A stretch of DNA of 64,000 nucleotides from Salipiger bermudensis (GCF_019801965.1 NZ_JAHVIA010000004.1:1-64000); one strand, 5' to 3'. Shown: positions 31,421-41,508, counted from the first letter of the stretch. Translations and numbers: made by a program. The notes: generated from the letters alone by a model not told the origin.

Positions 31421-32202
31421 TGCCCACCGACCTCATGCCGCCCGAGCTGGCCGAGCAGGTCAGCGCGCTGCGCGAGAGGGACGAGCCCTTCGCCTTCGCC
31501 ACCATCGTGCGCACCGCCGGCACCACCGCCGCCAAGCCCGGCGCCAAAGCGCTGCTCTCTGCCGACGGCACCATCCTGCACGGTTTCCTGGGCGGTGGCT
31601 GTACAAGGGGCGCGGTCAAGCGCGCGGCGCTCGAGGCGCTGCGCAGCGGCGTGCCGCAGATGATCTCGGTCGCGCCCAAGGAGTTGCTCGCTGAGAAGGG
31701 CGTGCAGCCCGGCGCGGTGGCGGACGGCATCACCTATGCCCGCAACGGTTGCCCCTCGCGCGGCACCGTCGACATCTTCATTGAGCCCTGTCTGCCAATG
31801 CCCGAGCTGGTTGTGCTGGGCGACAGCCCGGTGGCGCGCGCGCTGGCGCAGCTCGCTCCGACCTTCGACTGGGCGGTGCGGAGCGCGCTTGCGGGCGGGT
31901 CACAGGCGGCGCGGATACGCGCCATCGTGGTGGCGACGCAAGGGGCAGGGGACGCTGCCGCGCTGACCGAGGCGCTGGCGGCGGGCGCCGATCACGTGGC
32001 CTTCGTCGGCAGTGCGAAGAAATACGCCGCGCTCTCGGCGAAGCTGCGCGAGAGCGGCGTGCCGCAGGCGGCGCTCGACAGCGTGTCGTCGCCCGCCGGG
32101 CTCCGGATCGGCGCGGTCACGCCGGAGGAAATCGCGCTCTCGGTGCTGGCGGAGCTGGTGATGCTGCGCCGCGCACCGCGGCAGACGCGCCGCGCTGACT
32201 GA
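31417..32202 (+). CDS. coxF: XdhC/CoxF-family cofactor maturation protein
   Basis: XdhC-type proteins bind molybdopterin and hand it over to hydroxylases; CoxF is the version in cox clusters. The 261 residues have the N-terminal XdhC domain (FATIVRTAGTTAAKPGAKAL, then GGGCTRGAVKRAAL) and a C-terminal Rossmann-like part (AFVGSAKKYAALSAKL). The start overlaps coxE by ATGA. It is the last gene of this run; coxG, coxI and coxK homologues are not seen. Confidence 0.88.
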   Translation: MMPTDLMPPELAEQVSALRERDEPFAFATIVRTAGTTAAKPGAKALLSADGTILHGFLGGGCTRGAVKRAALEALRSGVPQMISVAPKELLAEKGVQPGAVADGITYARNGCPSRGTVDIFIEPCLPMPELVVLGDSPVARALAQLAPTFDWAVRSALAGGSQAARIRAIVVATQGAGDAAALTEALAAGADHVAFVGSAKKYAALSAKLRESGVPQAALDSVSSPAGLRIGAVTPEEIALSVLAELVMLRRAPRQTRRAD

Positions 32203-32399
32203 GCGCCGCGAGCCCCTTCGACAGGGCCCGCAACCGAGAAGGGGGGGCGTATCATTCGCGCCTTAGGACAGCCGATGGTCACGGCTGCACCGCGCCGTGA
32301 CTCAGCGCGCATCGGCGCAGCCTCGCGCATCACGCGGGGGCGCCTGCCCGCCGGCTCGGATCCTGCTATGATCGGGGTGGCGGACAGGGCGGGGAAACC
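32203..32399. other. Intergenic region after coxF
   Basis: The inverted repeat GTCACGGC...GCCGTGAC at about 32277-32300 could terminate the cox operon; no T-tract follows. No gene is seen. Confidence 0.35.
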
Positions 32400-32774
32400 A
32401 TGACGCAGCCGGTGCTGGGACGGGTGGTGATCTACACCGCGAGAATCGAGGAGATGGCGGCGTTCTATGCGCGGCATTTCGGCTATGCTGCCCTGAGCGC
32501 TGAAGGCGATCGCATCGTCGAGCTCAGGTCGGATGCCGGCGGCCTGGCGCTTCTCCTGCACCCGGCCGCCGCGGGGCAGAAACAGGGGCAAGTGCTGGTG
32601 AAACTGGTGTTCGACGTGGAAGACGTTGCGGCCTTCTGCGCCTCGGCCGAGGCACGGGGGCTGGACTTCGGCAAGGTCCACCGTGCCAACGGCTACAGCT
32701 TCGCCAATGCCAAGGATCCGTCTGGAAACGCGATACAGGTTTCGAGCCGGTGCTTCGCGAAGAGAGATGCATAA
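32400..32774 (+). CDS. VOC-family (glyoxalase/bleomycin-resistance fold) protein
   Basis: The 124-residue single-domain protein begins VLGRVVIYTARIEEMAAFYARHFG and ends FANAKDPSGNAIQVSSR, both typical of the vicinal oxygen chelate fold. It lacks the clear His/Glu metal set of glyoxalase I at the expected first position (V-V-I-Y), so the enzyme activity is uncertain. It stands alone, convergent with the receiver gene at 32941. Function is unknown beyond fold. Confidence 0.75.
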   Translation: MTQPVLGRVVIYTARIEEMAAFYARHFGYAALSAEGDRIVELRSDAGGLALLLHPAAAGQKQGQVLVKLVFDVEDVAAFCASAEARGLDFGKVHRANGYSFANAKDPSGNAIQVSSRCFAKRDA

Positions 32775-32940
32775 CACGTCAAGCGCGTTGGGGCGCCCCA
32801 GTCCTTTAGGAAGCGGCGTCCATCAGGGAGCCGCTACGCCCCGATCCCACGGGAGATCTCCCCCATGGACGGTCCAAGAAAGTTCGGAAGGGCTCCGGAC
32901 GTGGCGAGGCCAGAAAACGACCCTCGAACCTCAAGCCATC

Positions 32941-33324
32941 TTACTGTGGGCAGTTTTCCGGGCAGACCTCGCGCAGCGCACGGCGCAGGCGCTTGGTATC
33001 GATCGGCTTGTGGCAGCACTTGGCACTGCCATATTTCTCGGCGATGTCGGCATCCTGCACGTGGCCCGAGTGGAACACCAGCCCGACGCCCATCTCGTTG
33101 AGCTTGTCGGCTAGCGGGAAGACCTCGCCGTCGCGCAGGCGGACATCGAGCACCGCCATATCGGGGCGCACGTCGTCCAAAGCCTTCAGACCCTTGGAAA
33201 AACTGTCGAACGGGCCGATGACATTGTAGCCAAACTCCTCCAGCAGGAGCTGCAGATCGAGCGCGACGATGTACTCGTCCTCGCACAGCAGCACCGTGGG
33301 TTTGGAGCCATCGCCATCAGTCAT
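32941..33324 (-). CDS. Single-domain response regulator of the LOV/HWE module
   Basis: The 127-residue receiver has the acidic pocket (CEDEYIVALD), phospho-acceptor Asp60 (AVLDVRLRDGE), Ser/Thr switch (VFHSGH) and Lys (HKPID). It has no output domain. The start at 33324 overlaps the kinase stop by 8 bases, so it is translationally tied to the HWE kinase upstream and is its probable phosphate acceptor. Receivers of this LOV/HWE-linked kind often act as phosphate sinks or on partner proteins. An alternative start at 33342 would add six residues. Confidence 0.85.
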   Translation of the reverse strand: MTDGDGSKPTVLLCEDEYIVALDLQLLLEEFGYNVIGPFDSFSKGLKALDDVRPDMAVLDVRLRDGEVFPLADKLNEMGVGLVFHSGHVQDADIAEKYGSAKCCHKPIDTKRLRRALREVCPENCPQ

Positions 33325-36300
33325 TCCGCAGTAAGGGCCCATAGGTCAAGGTCATCCTTCGTTCGTGTTCGTCGAACTCCACCGCGACGGTCCCGTTGAG
33401 CTGGACGGCGGAGAGTTGCACAAGCGTCGAGCCGAAGCCGGACGCACCGTTGTCCGGCTCAACTTGCGCAGTGTGGATTTCGTTCCACGTTAAAACAACG
33501 CCACCGTCGGTTTTTCGTTCCCAAAGCACTTCGAGACGGCCGTCCGCCGGTCCGAGCACGCCGTATTTGGCCGCGTTGGTGGCCCATTCATGCAGCAGCA
33601 GCGACAGGGCGGTGAGGTCCTGATCCTCGACCTCGACCACCGGACCCTCGACGCGGTAGCCCGCCTGGCCGGCATAGGGCTCGAGCGAGGCGCGCACGGT
33701 ATCCTCGAGGGTCAGCGAGCGGCTGCCGGGGCGGCGCTGGGTGAGATCGTGTGAGCGCGCCAGCGCGTTCACGCGGGTCTGGATGCCGTCGACCAGGTCC
33801 TCGACCGAGTCGGTCGAGCGTCCGGCGATGCGCACCATGCCCGAGATGATCGAGAACATGTTCTTCACCCGGTGGTTCATCTCGCGCAGCATCATCTCGC
33901 GGATGTCGCGCGCCTCCTGCTCGGCGGTGATGTCGAACAGCACGCCCAGAACCCGCGCCGCGCGCTTGCTGTGGACCCGCCGGCCGACCACCCGCACCGA
34001 GCGGAATTTCGGCCCCGTGCCGGCGCGCTTGAAGGTCAGGTCGATGGCGTCGCCTTCGCGGGTCAGGCCGGTGATCGCCGCCTTCACCTCGGCTTCGTCG
34101 TCGGGATGCACGGTGTCGAGCAGGCTCTCGAGCGACAGCGCGTTGGCATCGACGCCGAGCACGCCGCAGCCGGTCTCGTCGAGCCGCATGCTGCTCAGGA
34201 TCGGGTCGAACTCCCAGACCCCGAGCGACGACACGTCGAGCGCCAGCCGCAGCCGCTCGCCCTCGTGCTTCAGCGCCTCCTCGAGACGCAGCGCGTCGGT
34301 CAGCTCGGTGAAGACCAGCGTGGCGCCGTCGATCTCGCCGTCACGGGTGCGGTAGGGGGTGATGACCAGCGACCAGGTGCGCTCTTCCTCCTCGCGATCG
34401 CTGACCCGCATGTGGCGCACTTCGCCGTCCTGCACGGTCTGGGCGATGGCGTCGAGCACATCGTCATTGCGGCGCAGCTTGCTGGTGACCTCGGTCAGCG
34501 GGCGGCCGCGGTCGGTGTTGCGGAACGGGTAGATGCCCTGGATCGCGTCGGTGAAATTGCGGATCATCAGGCTCGCATCGACCACCAGCAGCGGCAGCGC
34601 GGTGGAGGCGAAGAAGTTGCTGAGATCGGCATTGGCAATCGACAGCTCGTCGACCTTGCCCTTGAGCTCGTCATTGACCGTCGAGAGCTCCTCGTTGGTC
34701 GATTGCAGCTCCTCGTTCATCGACATCATTTCTTCGTTGGAGCTCTTCAGCTCCTCATTCGCCGTCTCGAGCTCCTCGACGGTGGTGTGCAGGCGCACGC
34801 GCGTGCTACGCAGCTCGTCCTCGAGGCTCTGGACGTGGCTGTCGATGCTGTCGAGATCGTCGAGATCGGCATCGTCGAGCGGCTCGAAGCTCTCGCGCTC
34901 GCGGAACACCACGAGGATTGTGCCGTCCTTGAGCGGCTCGGCGATGAGGTCGAAGGCCTGCCGGCCGAATTCCGAGCGCGCGGTGAGATCGCGCGAGATC
35001 GTGCGGCGCTTGGTCTCGCTGACCTGCCGGATCGCCGCCGAGAGCGACTCGCGGGTGCCGGGGCGGGCCACCGAGGGCGCAAAGCGGTTGGTCTCGTCGC
35101 CGGGCGAGAAATCAAGATACCTGCCGAGCCGTCCGGTCGAGGCGAGGATCTCGCCCGCCGAGGTCACCCGCAGCGTCGCCGGGGCGTAGGCCGACAGAAT
35201 GCGGTCGGTGGCGCCGCCATCGGTCCATTCGCGCCGCGGCGAGGGCTCGCTGGGGCGGGCGCTGGCATCGCGGTTGGCGGTGTTTGCGGTGTCCTGCCCG
35301 CGCAGGTGCAGCGGGTATTCCGGGCGGCTGTCGTTGCGGCGGAAGATGCGGGCGCTCTGGTCGAGCGCCTTGAAGACATGATCATGCCGGCCAACGGTCT
35401 CGGAAGGCCCGAGAAACAGCGTGCCGCCGGGCTTGATGGCGTAGTGAAAGATCGGCAGGGCCGAGTTCTGCAGCGTGTCGCCGAAATAGATCAGCAGGTT
35501 GCGGCAGGACAGCAGGTCAATGTTCGAGAATGGCGGGTCGCGCACCACGCTGTGCACCGAGAAGCGGATCATGTCGCGGATCTTCGAGGAGATCTGGAAC
35601 CGCCCGTCGCGCGCGATGGTGTAGCGGTCGCGCATGGTCTCGGGGATGTCGACCAGCGCCGCCTGCGGGTAGGAGGCGTCGCGGGCGATGCGCAGCATCT
35701 GCTCGTCGATATCGGTGGCGAAGATCTGCACCCGCACCGAGCGCCGCAGCTGCCGGATTTCCTCGGCGAACATCATCGCCATGGAATAGGCTTCCTCGCC
35801 GCTCGAACAGCCCGGCACCCAGACCCGGATCTCGTCTTCATTGCCGGCATTGGCGACCAGCGGCTTGATCACGGTCTCGCGCAGCAGCTCGAAATGCTCG
35901 GTGTCGCGGAAGAAGCGGGTGACGTTGATCAGCAGCTCGCGGAAGAGGATCTCGCACTCGCTCGGGTCGGCGCGGATGTATTGCAGGTAGGCATTGGCAT
36001 CCGACAGGTCGAGCACCTGGATACGGCGCTGCACCCGGCGGATGAGGGTGGATTTCTTGTAGCCCGAGAAATCGTGCCCGACGAAATTGCGCACCACGGT
36101 GAAGATGCCCTCGAGGTTCTCCTCGACGGTGACCGCAAGGGTCTCGCTCTTGGTTTCGCGCAGGGCGTGGGCGTAGAACTGGTGGATCGCCGGGACGATC
36201 TCGGAGGGGCGGCGGACGAAATCGACCAGCCCGGTGGCCTGGGCCGAGGTCGGCATGCCGTCGTAGCGCGCGGTGCGCGGATCCTGCACGATGCAGAGCC

Positions 36301-36781
36301 CGCCATGCTCCTTGATCGCCCGCAGCCCGGCGCTGCCATCGGCGCCGGTCCCCGACAGGATCACGCAGGCGCCGAAGCGGCCCTGGTCCAGCGCCAGGCT
36401 CTCGAAGAAATCGTCGATCGGTCGGCGCAGCCCGCGCGGCTGGGCAAACTCGGTGAGGTTCAGCACGCCGTCGGTGATCGACAGGCCGAAGCCCGGCGGG
36501 ATGATGTAGACATGGCCGGCCTCGACGGTCTCGCCGCCAGAGGCCTGGGTCACCGACAGCGAGGTGTGCCGGCCCAGAAGCTCGGCCAGCAGGCTCTCGT
36601 GATTGGGATCGAGATGCTGGATCACCACGTAGGAGAGATTGCTGTCGGGCTTCGCCCCGGCCAGCATCTCCCGGATCGCCTCGAGCCCGCCCGCCGACGC
36701 ACCGACGCCGATGATGCAGAGCCGCTCGCGGTCGTGCGTGATGTTGTCCTCAGCGGACTTGTTGGTCTTGTCGTCTTTCAT
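33317..36781 (-). CDS. CheB-CheR-PAS-HWE histidine kinase fusion
   Basis: The 1154-residue protein fuses, in order, a CheB methylesterase (residues about 25-205, [39 protein letters not shown]), a CheR methyltransferase (about 210-485, [34 protein letters not shown]), a PAS-like region (about 540-640), a long coiled coil rich in EELxxxNEEL heptads (about 655-725), two PAS domains (about 735-990) and an HWE kinase (about 1000-1150, REMNHRVKN with the phospho-His, [11 protein letters not shown]). The catalytic Ser, His and Asp of CheB look intact. The gene lies between a LOV photoreceptor and a receiver, all in one operon. An ATG at 36781 follows AGGCGG; a TTG at 36796 is also possible. Its substrate is probably not a chemoreceptor, as no che genes are nearby. 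Confidence 0.9.
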   Translation of the reverse strand: MKDDKTNKSAEDNITHDRERLCIIGVGASAGGLEAIREMLAGAKPDSNLSYVVIQHLDPNHESLLAELLGRHTSLSVTQASGGETVEAGHVYIIPPGFGLSITDGVLNLTEFAQPRGLRRPIDDFFESLALDQGRFGACVILSGTGADGSAGLRAIKEHGGLCIVQDPRTARYDGMPTSAQATGLVDFVRRPSEIVPAIHQFYAHALRETKSETLAVTVEENLEGIFTVVRNFVGHDFSGYKKSTLIRRVQRRIQVLDLSDANAYLQYIRADPSECEILFRELLINVTRFFRDTEHFELLRETVIKPLVANAGNEDEIRVWVPGCSSGEEAYSMAMMFAEEIRQLRRSVRVQIFATDIDEQMLRIARDASYPQAALVDIPETMRDRYTIARDGRFQISSKIRDMIRFSVHSVVRDPPFSNIDLLSCRNLLIYFGDTLQNSALPIFHYAIKPGGTLFLGPSETVGRHDHVFKALDQSARIFRRNDSRPEYPLHLRGQDTANTANRDASARPSEPSPRREWTDGGATDRILSAYAPATLRVTSAGEILASTGRLGRYLDFSPGDETNRFAPSVARPGTRESLSAAIRQVSETKRRTISRDLTARSEFGRQAFDLIAEPLKDGTILVVFRERESFEPLDDADLDDLDSIDSHVQSLEDELRSTRVRLHTTVEELETANEELKSSNEEMMSMNEELQSTNEELSTVNDELKGKVDELSIANADLSNFFASTALPLLVVDASLMIRNFTDAIQGIYPFRNTDRGRPLTEVTSKLRRNDDVLDAIAQTVQDGEVRHMRVSDREEEERTWSLVITPYRTRDGEIDGATLVFTELTDALRLEEALKHEGERLRLALDVSSLGVWEFDPILSSMRLDETGCGVLGVDANALSLESLLDTVHPDDEAEVKAAITGLTREGDAIDLTFKRAGTGPKFRSVRVVGRRVHSKRAARVLGVLFDITAEQEARDIREMMLREMNHRVKNMFSIISGMVRIAGRSTDSVEDLVDGIQTRVNALARSHDLTQRRPGSRSLTLEDTVRASLEPYAGQAGYRVEGPVVEVEDQDLTALSLLLHEWATNAAKYGVLGPADGRLEVLWERKTDGGVVLTWNEIHTAQVEPDNGASGFGSTLVQLSAVQLNGTVAVEFDEHERRMTLTYGPLLRND

Positions 36782-36801
36782 CGTCCGCCTGATCAAGGGC
36801 C

Positions 36802-37350
36802 CTAGCGCTGGCTGTCGTCGAAGGTCAGTTTTGCCATCAGAGCGATCGAGTCCGCAAGCAGACCTGCCGAGCCCATCATGGCGAGACCGAATTCCCGTCC
36901 GATCTGACCGACATCCGAAAGCGCATCCTGCAATTTCTCGTCATTGAGCGAGATCTGCGAGCGCTTGAGGGCGGTGGTCATGTCGAACTGCGACGCGAGG
37001 ATAAATTGGGGCTGACCCCTGGTGTCTTTTAACCGTGACATAAAAACGTAGTTATGAAACGCAGACCCGTCCTTGCGATAATTGAGGATCGGGAAGCGCC
37101 CGCTGTCTTCGCCATTGCCATGCACGAAATCATGCAGCGCCATGCGCGCGGTCTCGGTGGTGTCGGAGCCCTGCAGGAAGCGGCAGTTATGGCCCACCAC
37201 CTCCTCCTCCGCGTAGCCGGTCAGCTCGCAGAAGGCGTCGTTCACCACGAGGAGCGGTGCGTCGTCTTCGACGGCGGACAGGGCAAGCGCGACGCCCGAC
37301 TTCTTGATGTAGTCGCGTAGCGCCGGGGGGAGGTCGAGCTGTGAGATCAT
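36802..37350 (-). CDS. Short LOV-domain blue-light photoreceptor
   Basis: The 182-residue protein is one LOV (PAS) domain with helical extensions. The flavin-adduct motif GHNCRFLQG is intact with Cys56, and the second LOV signature NYRKDGSAFHNYVFMSRLKD follows at about residues 90-110. The last 60 residues form a helix that may be a dimer or signalling helix (MTTALKRSQISLNDEKLQ). The start at 37350 fits the family N-terminus. It lies 20 bp before the CheB-CheR-HWE kinase gene, so the two are one transcript and the LOV protein is the likely light input to the kinase. It lacks a kinase or HTH of its own. Confidence 0.9.
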   Translation of the reverse strand: MISQLDLPPALRDYIKKSGVALALSAVEDDAPLLVVNDAFCELTGYAEEEVVGHNCRFLQGSDTTETARMALHDFVHGNGEDSGRFPILNYRKDGSAFHNYVFMSRLKDTRGQPQFILASQFDMTTALKRSQISLNDEKLQDALSDVGQIGREFGLAMMGSAGLLADSIALMAKLTFDDSQR

Positions 37351-37465
37351 GGCCGCATGATGTGGACGAGGGGACCGATCTTCAAGAAGATGACGCGGAG
37401 TTCCGTCGAGGCAAGGGAAATAATTGTGCCGCGTCGTTTCTTCTCTCGTCTTGCGGGTCCGGCCC

Positions 37466-38290
37466 TCAGCCCAGCTCGAGCGTTGCCACCGCATAGAGCA
37501 GATCGCCGCCGAAGATCGGCGCGCCGCGATACATGCGCGCGGTCTCGAAGCCGGGCGCGAGGCCGAGCTCGCGACAGATGCCGGTGAGCGTGCGGTCGGA
37601 GGCGGGCACGTCGATCGAGACGTCGGCCTCGCCGGCGATTGCGGCGGCGGCCTGCAGAAGGTTGCGTGCCTGCACGTCCGAGCGCGCCACCAGCGGGCCG
37701 ATCTTGTAGCCGTCGCGGCATTCGCGGATCACCACCATGCCGGTGCCGTCGGCGCTCATGAAGCCGTGCCGGGTCGGGGTGGGGCGGAACCACTGGGTCA
37801 GGAAGCGCGGCTTGGCGACCCCCGAGGCCACCGCCTCGAGCTCGATCATGCGGCCGATATCGGCGGCGTTGGCAGGGCGGGTGTCGGCGGCGGGGCCCCG
37901 GGTCAGCGGGCCGGTATGGCGCACGGTGGAGCCCACCAGCTCGAAGCCGCTCTTGATGTAGTTTTCCTGCTGCTCCGGCACCCCGTCGAGCCCGATGGTG
38001 CGCTCGCCCGCGTGGGCCATCGCTGTCTGCCAGAGCTCGTAGGCGATGCCCCGGCCGCGCGCTTCCGGGGCGCAGATGTAGAGACCGAGGAAGGCGTAGT
38101 CGTCGGTGTGGTTGACCACCGAGATCGCGGCGAGGATCTTCTCGTCCTCGACGGCGATGAAGAAGCCGTCCGGGTCGGCGGCGTGGAACGGGGCGGTGTC
38201 GTCGCGGCCGGGATTCCAGCCCTCGGCGGCGGCCCAGTCGAGGACGAGGCCGAGATCGGCGGCGGTCATGCGGCGGTGCGTGACGCTCAT
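37466..38290 (-). CDS. GNAT acetyltransferase with C-terminal YitI-like extension
   Basis: The 274-residue protein starts MSVTHRRMTAADLGLVLDWA and has the GNAT acetyl-CoA loop EARGRGIAYELWQTAMA (about residues 80-96). A second domain of about 110 residues follows, as in the YitI/Acetyltransf_18 group. The start at 38290 overlaps the GntR gene stop (ATGA), so it is co-transcribed with the regulator. The substrate is unknown; context (amino-compound importer, racemase) hints at a small amine or amino acid. Confidence 0.8.
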   Translation of the reverse strand: MSVTHRRMTAADLGLVLDWAAAEGWNPGRDDTAPFHAADPDGFFIAVEDEKILAAISVVNHTDDYAFLGLYICAPEARGRGIAYELWQTAMAHAGERTIGLDGVPEQQENYIKSGFELVGSTVRHTGPLTRGPAADTRPANAADIGRMIELEAVASGVAKPRFLTQWFRPTPTRHGFMSADGTGMVVIRECRDGYKIGPLVARSDVQARNLLQAAAAIAGEADVSIDVPASDRTLTGICRELGLAPGFETARMYRGAPIFGGDLLYAVATLELG

Positions 38291-38979
38291 GCAAGCGCAT
38301 CCTTCAGTGAGAGTGAGCCCGGAGGCGTCTGGCGCAGATCGAGCAGCGACAGCAGGTCGACGAGATGACTGGACATCAGTTCTTCGGCCGCAACGCCATC
38401 GCCACGGGCCAGCGCTTCGATCAGCGCGTCGTGAGCGTGGCTTTCGCACAACGCGTTCTGCCGCCGCCAGTACAGCGCGATGACCAGCGACGAGCGCGAG
38501 ATCAGCTGCCGGATGAAATCCTCGATCGTGTCCTGATCGGCGATCTTGGCGATCTGGATGTGGAACTCGCCCGACAGCATCAGCGCGCGGCCGCTGTCGC
38601 CCTCGCGCATGGCGGCGTGCTCGGCATCGATATGCTCGCGCAGCAGCGCGATGTCGGCGGCGGTGGCGCGCTCCGCGGCGGAGCGTGCGGTGCGCGGCTC
38701 GAGCAGGGCGCGGGCCTCGAAAACCTCGCGTGCCTCGCGGATGCTGGGGCTGGCGACAAAGGCGCCGCGGTTGGGCTCGATGCTGACCAGCTGCTCATGC
38801 GCGAGCAGCTGCAAGGCCGCCCGCGTGGTGGTGCGGCTGACATCGAAAATGCCGCCGACCTCGTCTTCGCTGAGCTTGGTGCCCGGGGTCAGCCGGTGGG
38901 CATGGATGGCCTCGCGGAGCCGGTCGGCGATGTCCTCGGCCCGGCTGCGTCCTGTCGCGGTTTTTGTCTGCTTTGTCAC
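38287..38979 (-). CDS. GntR-family (FCD) transcriptional regulator
   Basis: The 230-residue protein has the GntR winged helix (residues 12-78, LREAIHAHRLTPGTKLSEDE, VSRTTTRAALQLLAHEQLV) and an all-helical FCD ligand domain (about 85-215) with the metal-binding histidines in EFHIQIAKIAD and HAHDALIEAL. The start codon is GTG at 38979. It is divergent from the ABC importer genes at 39201 across 220 bp and probably represses them. Confidence 0.88.
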   Translation of the reverse strand: MTKQTKTATGRSRAEDIADRLREAIHAHRLTPGTKLSEDEVGGIFDVSRTTTRAALQLLAHEQLVSIEPNRGAFVASPSIREAREVFEARALLEPRTARSAAERATAADIALLREHIDAEHAAMREGDSGRALMLSGEFHIQIAKIADQDTIEDFIRQLISRSSLVIALYWRRQNALCESHAHDALIEALARGDGVAAEELMSSHLVDLLSLLDLRQTPPGSLSLKDALA

Positions 38980-39049
38980 ACTCGTTCTCCGTGAGTCGGA
39001 TCGTCATCCTCGGCGCGGAGAACTGCAAGGGGAGAGGATTGAGAACAGG

Positions 39050-39060
39050 ATTGTATACGA
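39050..39060. promoter_or_regulatory. Candidate GntR/FCD operator
   Basis: ATTGTATACGA is a near-palindrome close to the TTGTATACAA-type site used by many FCD-family GntR proteins. It lies between the GntR gene and the ABC importer genes, the place expected for self- and target regulation. Nearby ATTTTAGACAATG (about 39072-39084) may be a second, weaker half-site. Confidence 0.5.
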
Positions 39061-39200
39061 AATTAGCCGAAATTTTAGACAATGTAACCGCGCATTGGTC
39101 GAAGATTTTGGCATTTGCGGATTCCGGGCTGCCGGCGGGCGGAAGAGTCTTGGGAAGCGGCGGCGAGTTGGCACAGGCTTGGTGCAACAGGGGAGTGCCC

Positions 39201-40178
39201 ATGAAGTCGGATCTGAAACTCGTCAACGTCACCAAGCGCTACGGTGAGACCGTCGCGGTGAAGTCCATCAACCATCATTTCCGCAGCGGCTCCTATGCCT
39301 GCCTGCTGGGGCCCTCGGGCTGCGGCAAGTCGACGACGCTGCGGATGATCGCCGGCCATGAATCGGTCTCGGAGGGTTCGATCGTGCTCGACGGGCGCGA
39401 TGTCTCCTACCTGCCACCGGCCAAGCGCGGCACCGCGATGATGTTCCAGAGCTACGCGCTGTTCCCGCATCTCAGCGTCGCCGACAACGTCTCCTTCAGT
39501 CTCAAGATGAAGGGCGTCGACGCCGGCAAGCGCCGCACCCGCGCGATGGAGATGCTCGAGCTGGTCGACATGGCCAAGCTCGGCGACCGGCTCCCGGCGC
39601 AGCTTTCCGGCGGCCAGCAGCAGCGCGTCGCGCTGGCCCGCGCGCTGATCACCGAGCCGCAGGTGCTGCTGCTCGACGAGCCGCTCTCGGCGCTCGACCC
39701 GTTCCTGCGCATCCGCATGCGCACCGAGCTCAAGAAGCTCCAGCGTGAGACCGGCATCACCTTCATCCATGTCACCCACGGGCAGGACGAGGCGCTGGCG
39801 CTGGCCGACGAGATCGTTGTGATGAACAACGCCGTCATCGAGCAGGCCGGCCCGGCGCGCGAGATTTTCGATGCGCCGCGCACCGCCTTCGTGGCCAGGT
39901 TCATCGGCGCGCACAACGTCATCGCGCTGCCCGAGGGCAAGGTGGCGCTGCGCTCGGACGCGATCACGCTCACCGACGCGCAGGCGGCGCAGCTTTCGGG
40001 CCGCATCACCTCGATCGAGTACCAGGGCACGCATGTCGCGCTCACGGCGATGGTTGCCGGCGAGCAGGAGGTCACCGTCCTGCTCACCGACAAGGAATTC
40101 TTCGGGGCTCCGAAAGAAACCGGCGAGGCGATCGGCCTGGCCTGGGATGCGCAATCCGCGCATGCGCTTTCGGCCTGA
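39201..40178 (+). CDS. ABC importer ATP-binding protein, PotA type
   Basis: The 325-residue ATPase has Walker A GPSGCGKST (about 37-45), the ABC signature LSGGQQQRVALARAL, Walker B VLLLDEPLSALD and a His switch (HVTHGQDEA). A C-terminal TOBE-like regulatory domain follows. The start at 39201 follows CAGGGGAG. It is the first gene of an operon encoding one solute-binding protein and two permeases, the PotABCD layout. The substrate is not determined from sequence. Confidence 0.9.
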   Translation: MKSDLKLVNVTKRYGETVAVKSINHHFRSGSYACLLGPSGCGKSTTLRMIAGHESVSEGSIVLDGRDVSYLPPAKRGTAMMFQSYALFPHLSVADNVSFSLKMKGVDAGKRRTRAMEMLELVDMAKLGDRLPAQLSGGQQQRVALARALITEPQVLLLDEPLSALDPFLRIRMRTELKKLQRETGITFIHVTHGQDEALALADEIVVMNNAVIEQAGPAREIFDAPRTAFVARFIGAHNVIALPEGKVALRSDAITLTDAQAAQLSGRITSIEYQGTHVALTAMVAGEQEVTVLLTDKEFFGAPKETGEAIGLAWDAQSAHALSA

Positions 40179-40213
40179 GGGACAAGGTCATCATAAAACA
40201 GGGAGACTGAAAC

Positions 40214-41488
40214 ATGACCACGATTTCCAAGGTTCGCTACTCGCGGCGCTCGCTGCTCAAGACCGGCGGTGCCGCACTCGCCGCCTCGGCGCTGCCGGCG
40301 CCGATGGTCTGGGGCCAAGAGACCAAGAACATCACCCTGCGCCAGTTCGGCACCGGCGTGTCCAACCTCAACGAGGTTGGCCAGAAGGTGAAGGAAGAGC
40401 TCGGCTTCACGCTCGAGATGACGGCGCTCGATTCCGACAGCGTCACCCAGCGCGCGGCCACCCAGCCCGACAGCTTCGACATCGCCGACATCGAGTACTG
40501 GATCTGCAAGAAGGTCTGGCCGACCGGCAACCTGCAGGCGATGGACACCTCGAAGATCGCCAACTACGACAAGATCGTCGGTATCTTCAAGGACGGCAAG
40601 CTGACGCCGGAATCGACCATCGCGCAGGGCACCGCGCCGCACACCGTGGGCTTCGTGCCGGAGCAGGGTGCCACCACCTTCGCCGATGAGCCGACCCAGT
40701 GGATGACCCTGATCCCGACGATCTACAACGCCGACACGCTGGGCATCCGCCCCGACCTCATCGGCCGTCCGATCAACAACTGGTCCGAGCTGCTGAACCC
40801 CGAGTTCAAGGGCAAGGCCTCGATCCTCGACATCTCCTCGATCGGCATCATGGACATGGCCATGGTCTGCGAGTCGATGGGCGAGATCCAATATGGCGAC
40901 AAGGGCAACATGACCCGCGAGGAGATCGACGCCACCTTCGCGATCTTCACCGAGGCCAAGCAGAACGGCCAGTTCCGCGCCTTCTGGAAGACCTTCGACG
41001 AGAGCGTCAACCTGATGGCCTCCGGCGAGGTCGTCATCCAGTCGATGTGGTCGCCGGCGATCACCGCGGTCAAGTCGCGCGGCATTCCCTGCGTCTACCA
41101 GCCGCTGGAAGAGGGCTACCGCTCCTGGGGCGGCGGCATCGGCCTGTCGAAGTCGCTCTCGGGCATGGAGCTCGATGCGGCCTATGAATACATCAACTGG
41201 TACCTCTCCGGCTGGGTCGGCGGCTTCCTGATGCGTCAGGGCTACTACTCCGCGGTTCCGGAAACCTCGAAGGAGCACATGTCCGACAACGAGTGGGGCT
41301 ACTGGTTCGAGGGCAAGGAAGCCACCGGCGAGATCACCTCGCCCTTCGGCGACGTGCTGGCGCAGGCCGGCGAGACCCGCGACGGCGGCTCGTTCTACGA
41401 CCGCATGGGCTCGGTCGCCTGCTGGAACGCCGTGATGGACGAGAACCAGTACATGGTTCGCAAGTGGAACGAGTTCATCTCCTCCTGA
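40214..41488 (+). CDS. Periplasmic solute-binding protein, PotD-like (Tat-exported)
   Basis: The 424-residue protein starts with a twin-arginine signal (YSRRSLLKTGGAALAASALP) and belongs to the extracellular solute-binding family 1/8 used by spermidine/putrescine and related importers. It sits between the ATPase and the two permeases. A GC-rich hairpin just after its stop (41509-41539) may leave it more abundant than the permeases. Polyamine, an amino-acid derivative or a similar cation is plausible, but not shown. Confidence 0.87.
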   Translation: MTTISKVRYSRRSLLKTGGAALAASALPAPMVWGQETKNITLRQFGTGVSNLNEVGQKVKEELGFTLEMTALDSDSVTQRAATQPDSFDIADIEYWICKKVWPTGNLQAMDTSKIANYDKIVGIFKDGKLTPESTIAQGTAPHTVGFVPEQGATTFADEPTQWMTLIPTIYNADTLGIRPDLIGRPINNWSELLNPEFKGKASILDISSIGIMDMAMVCESMGEIQYGDKGNMTREEIDATFAIFTEAKQNGQFRAFWKTFDESVNLMASGEVVIQSMWSPAITAVKSRGIPCVYQPLEEGYRSWGGGIGLSKSLSGMELDAAYEYINWYLSGWVGGFLMRQGYYSAVPETSKEHMSDNEWGYWFEGKEATGEITSPFGDVLAQAGETRDGGSFYDRMGSVACWNAVMDENQYMVRKWNEFISS

Positions 41489-41508
41489 TCCATCCCAACC
41501 AACGACTT

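Noticed and set aside
33872-36805. 977-codon plus-strand frame opposite the CheB-CheR kinase
   Set aside because: Product is a run of Val, Gly, Arg and His without any motif, while the minus-strand product has six clear domains.
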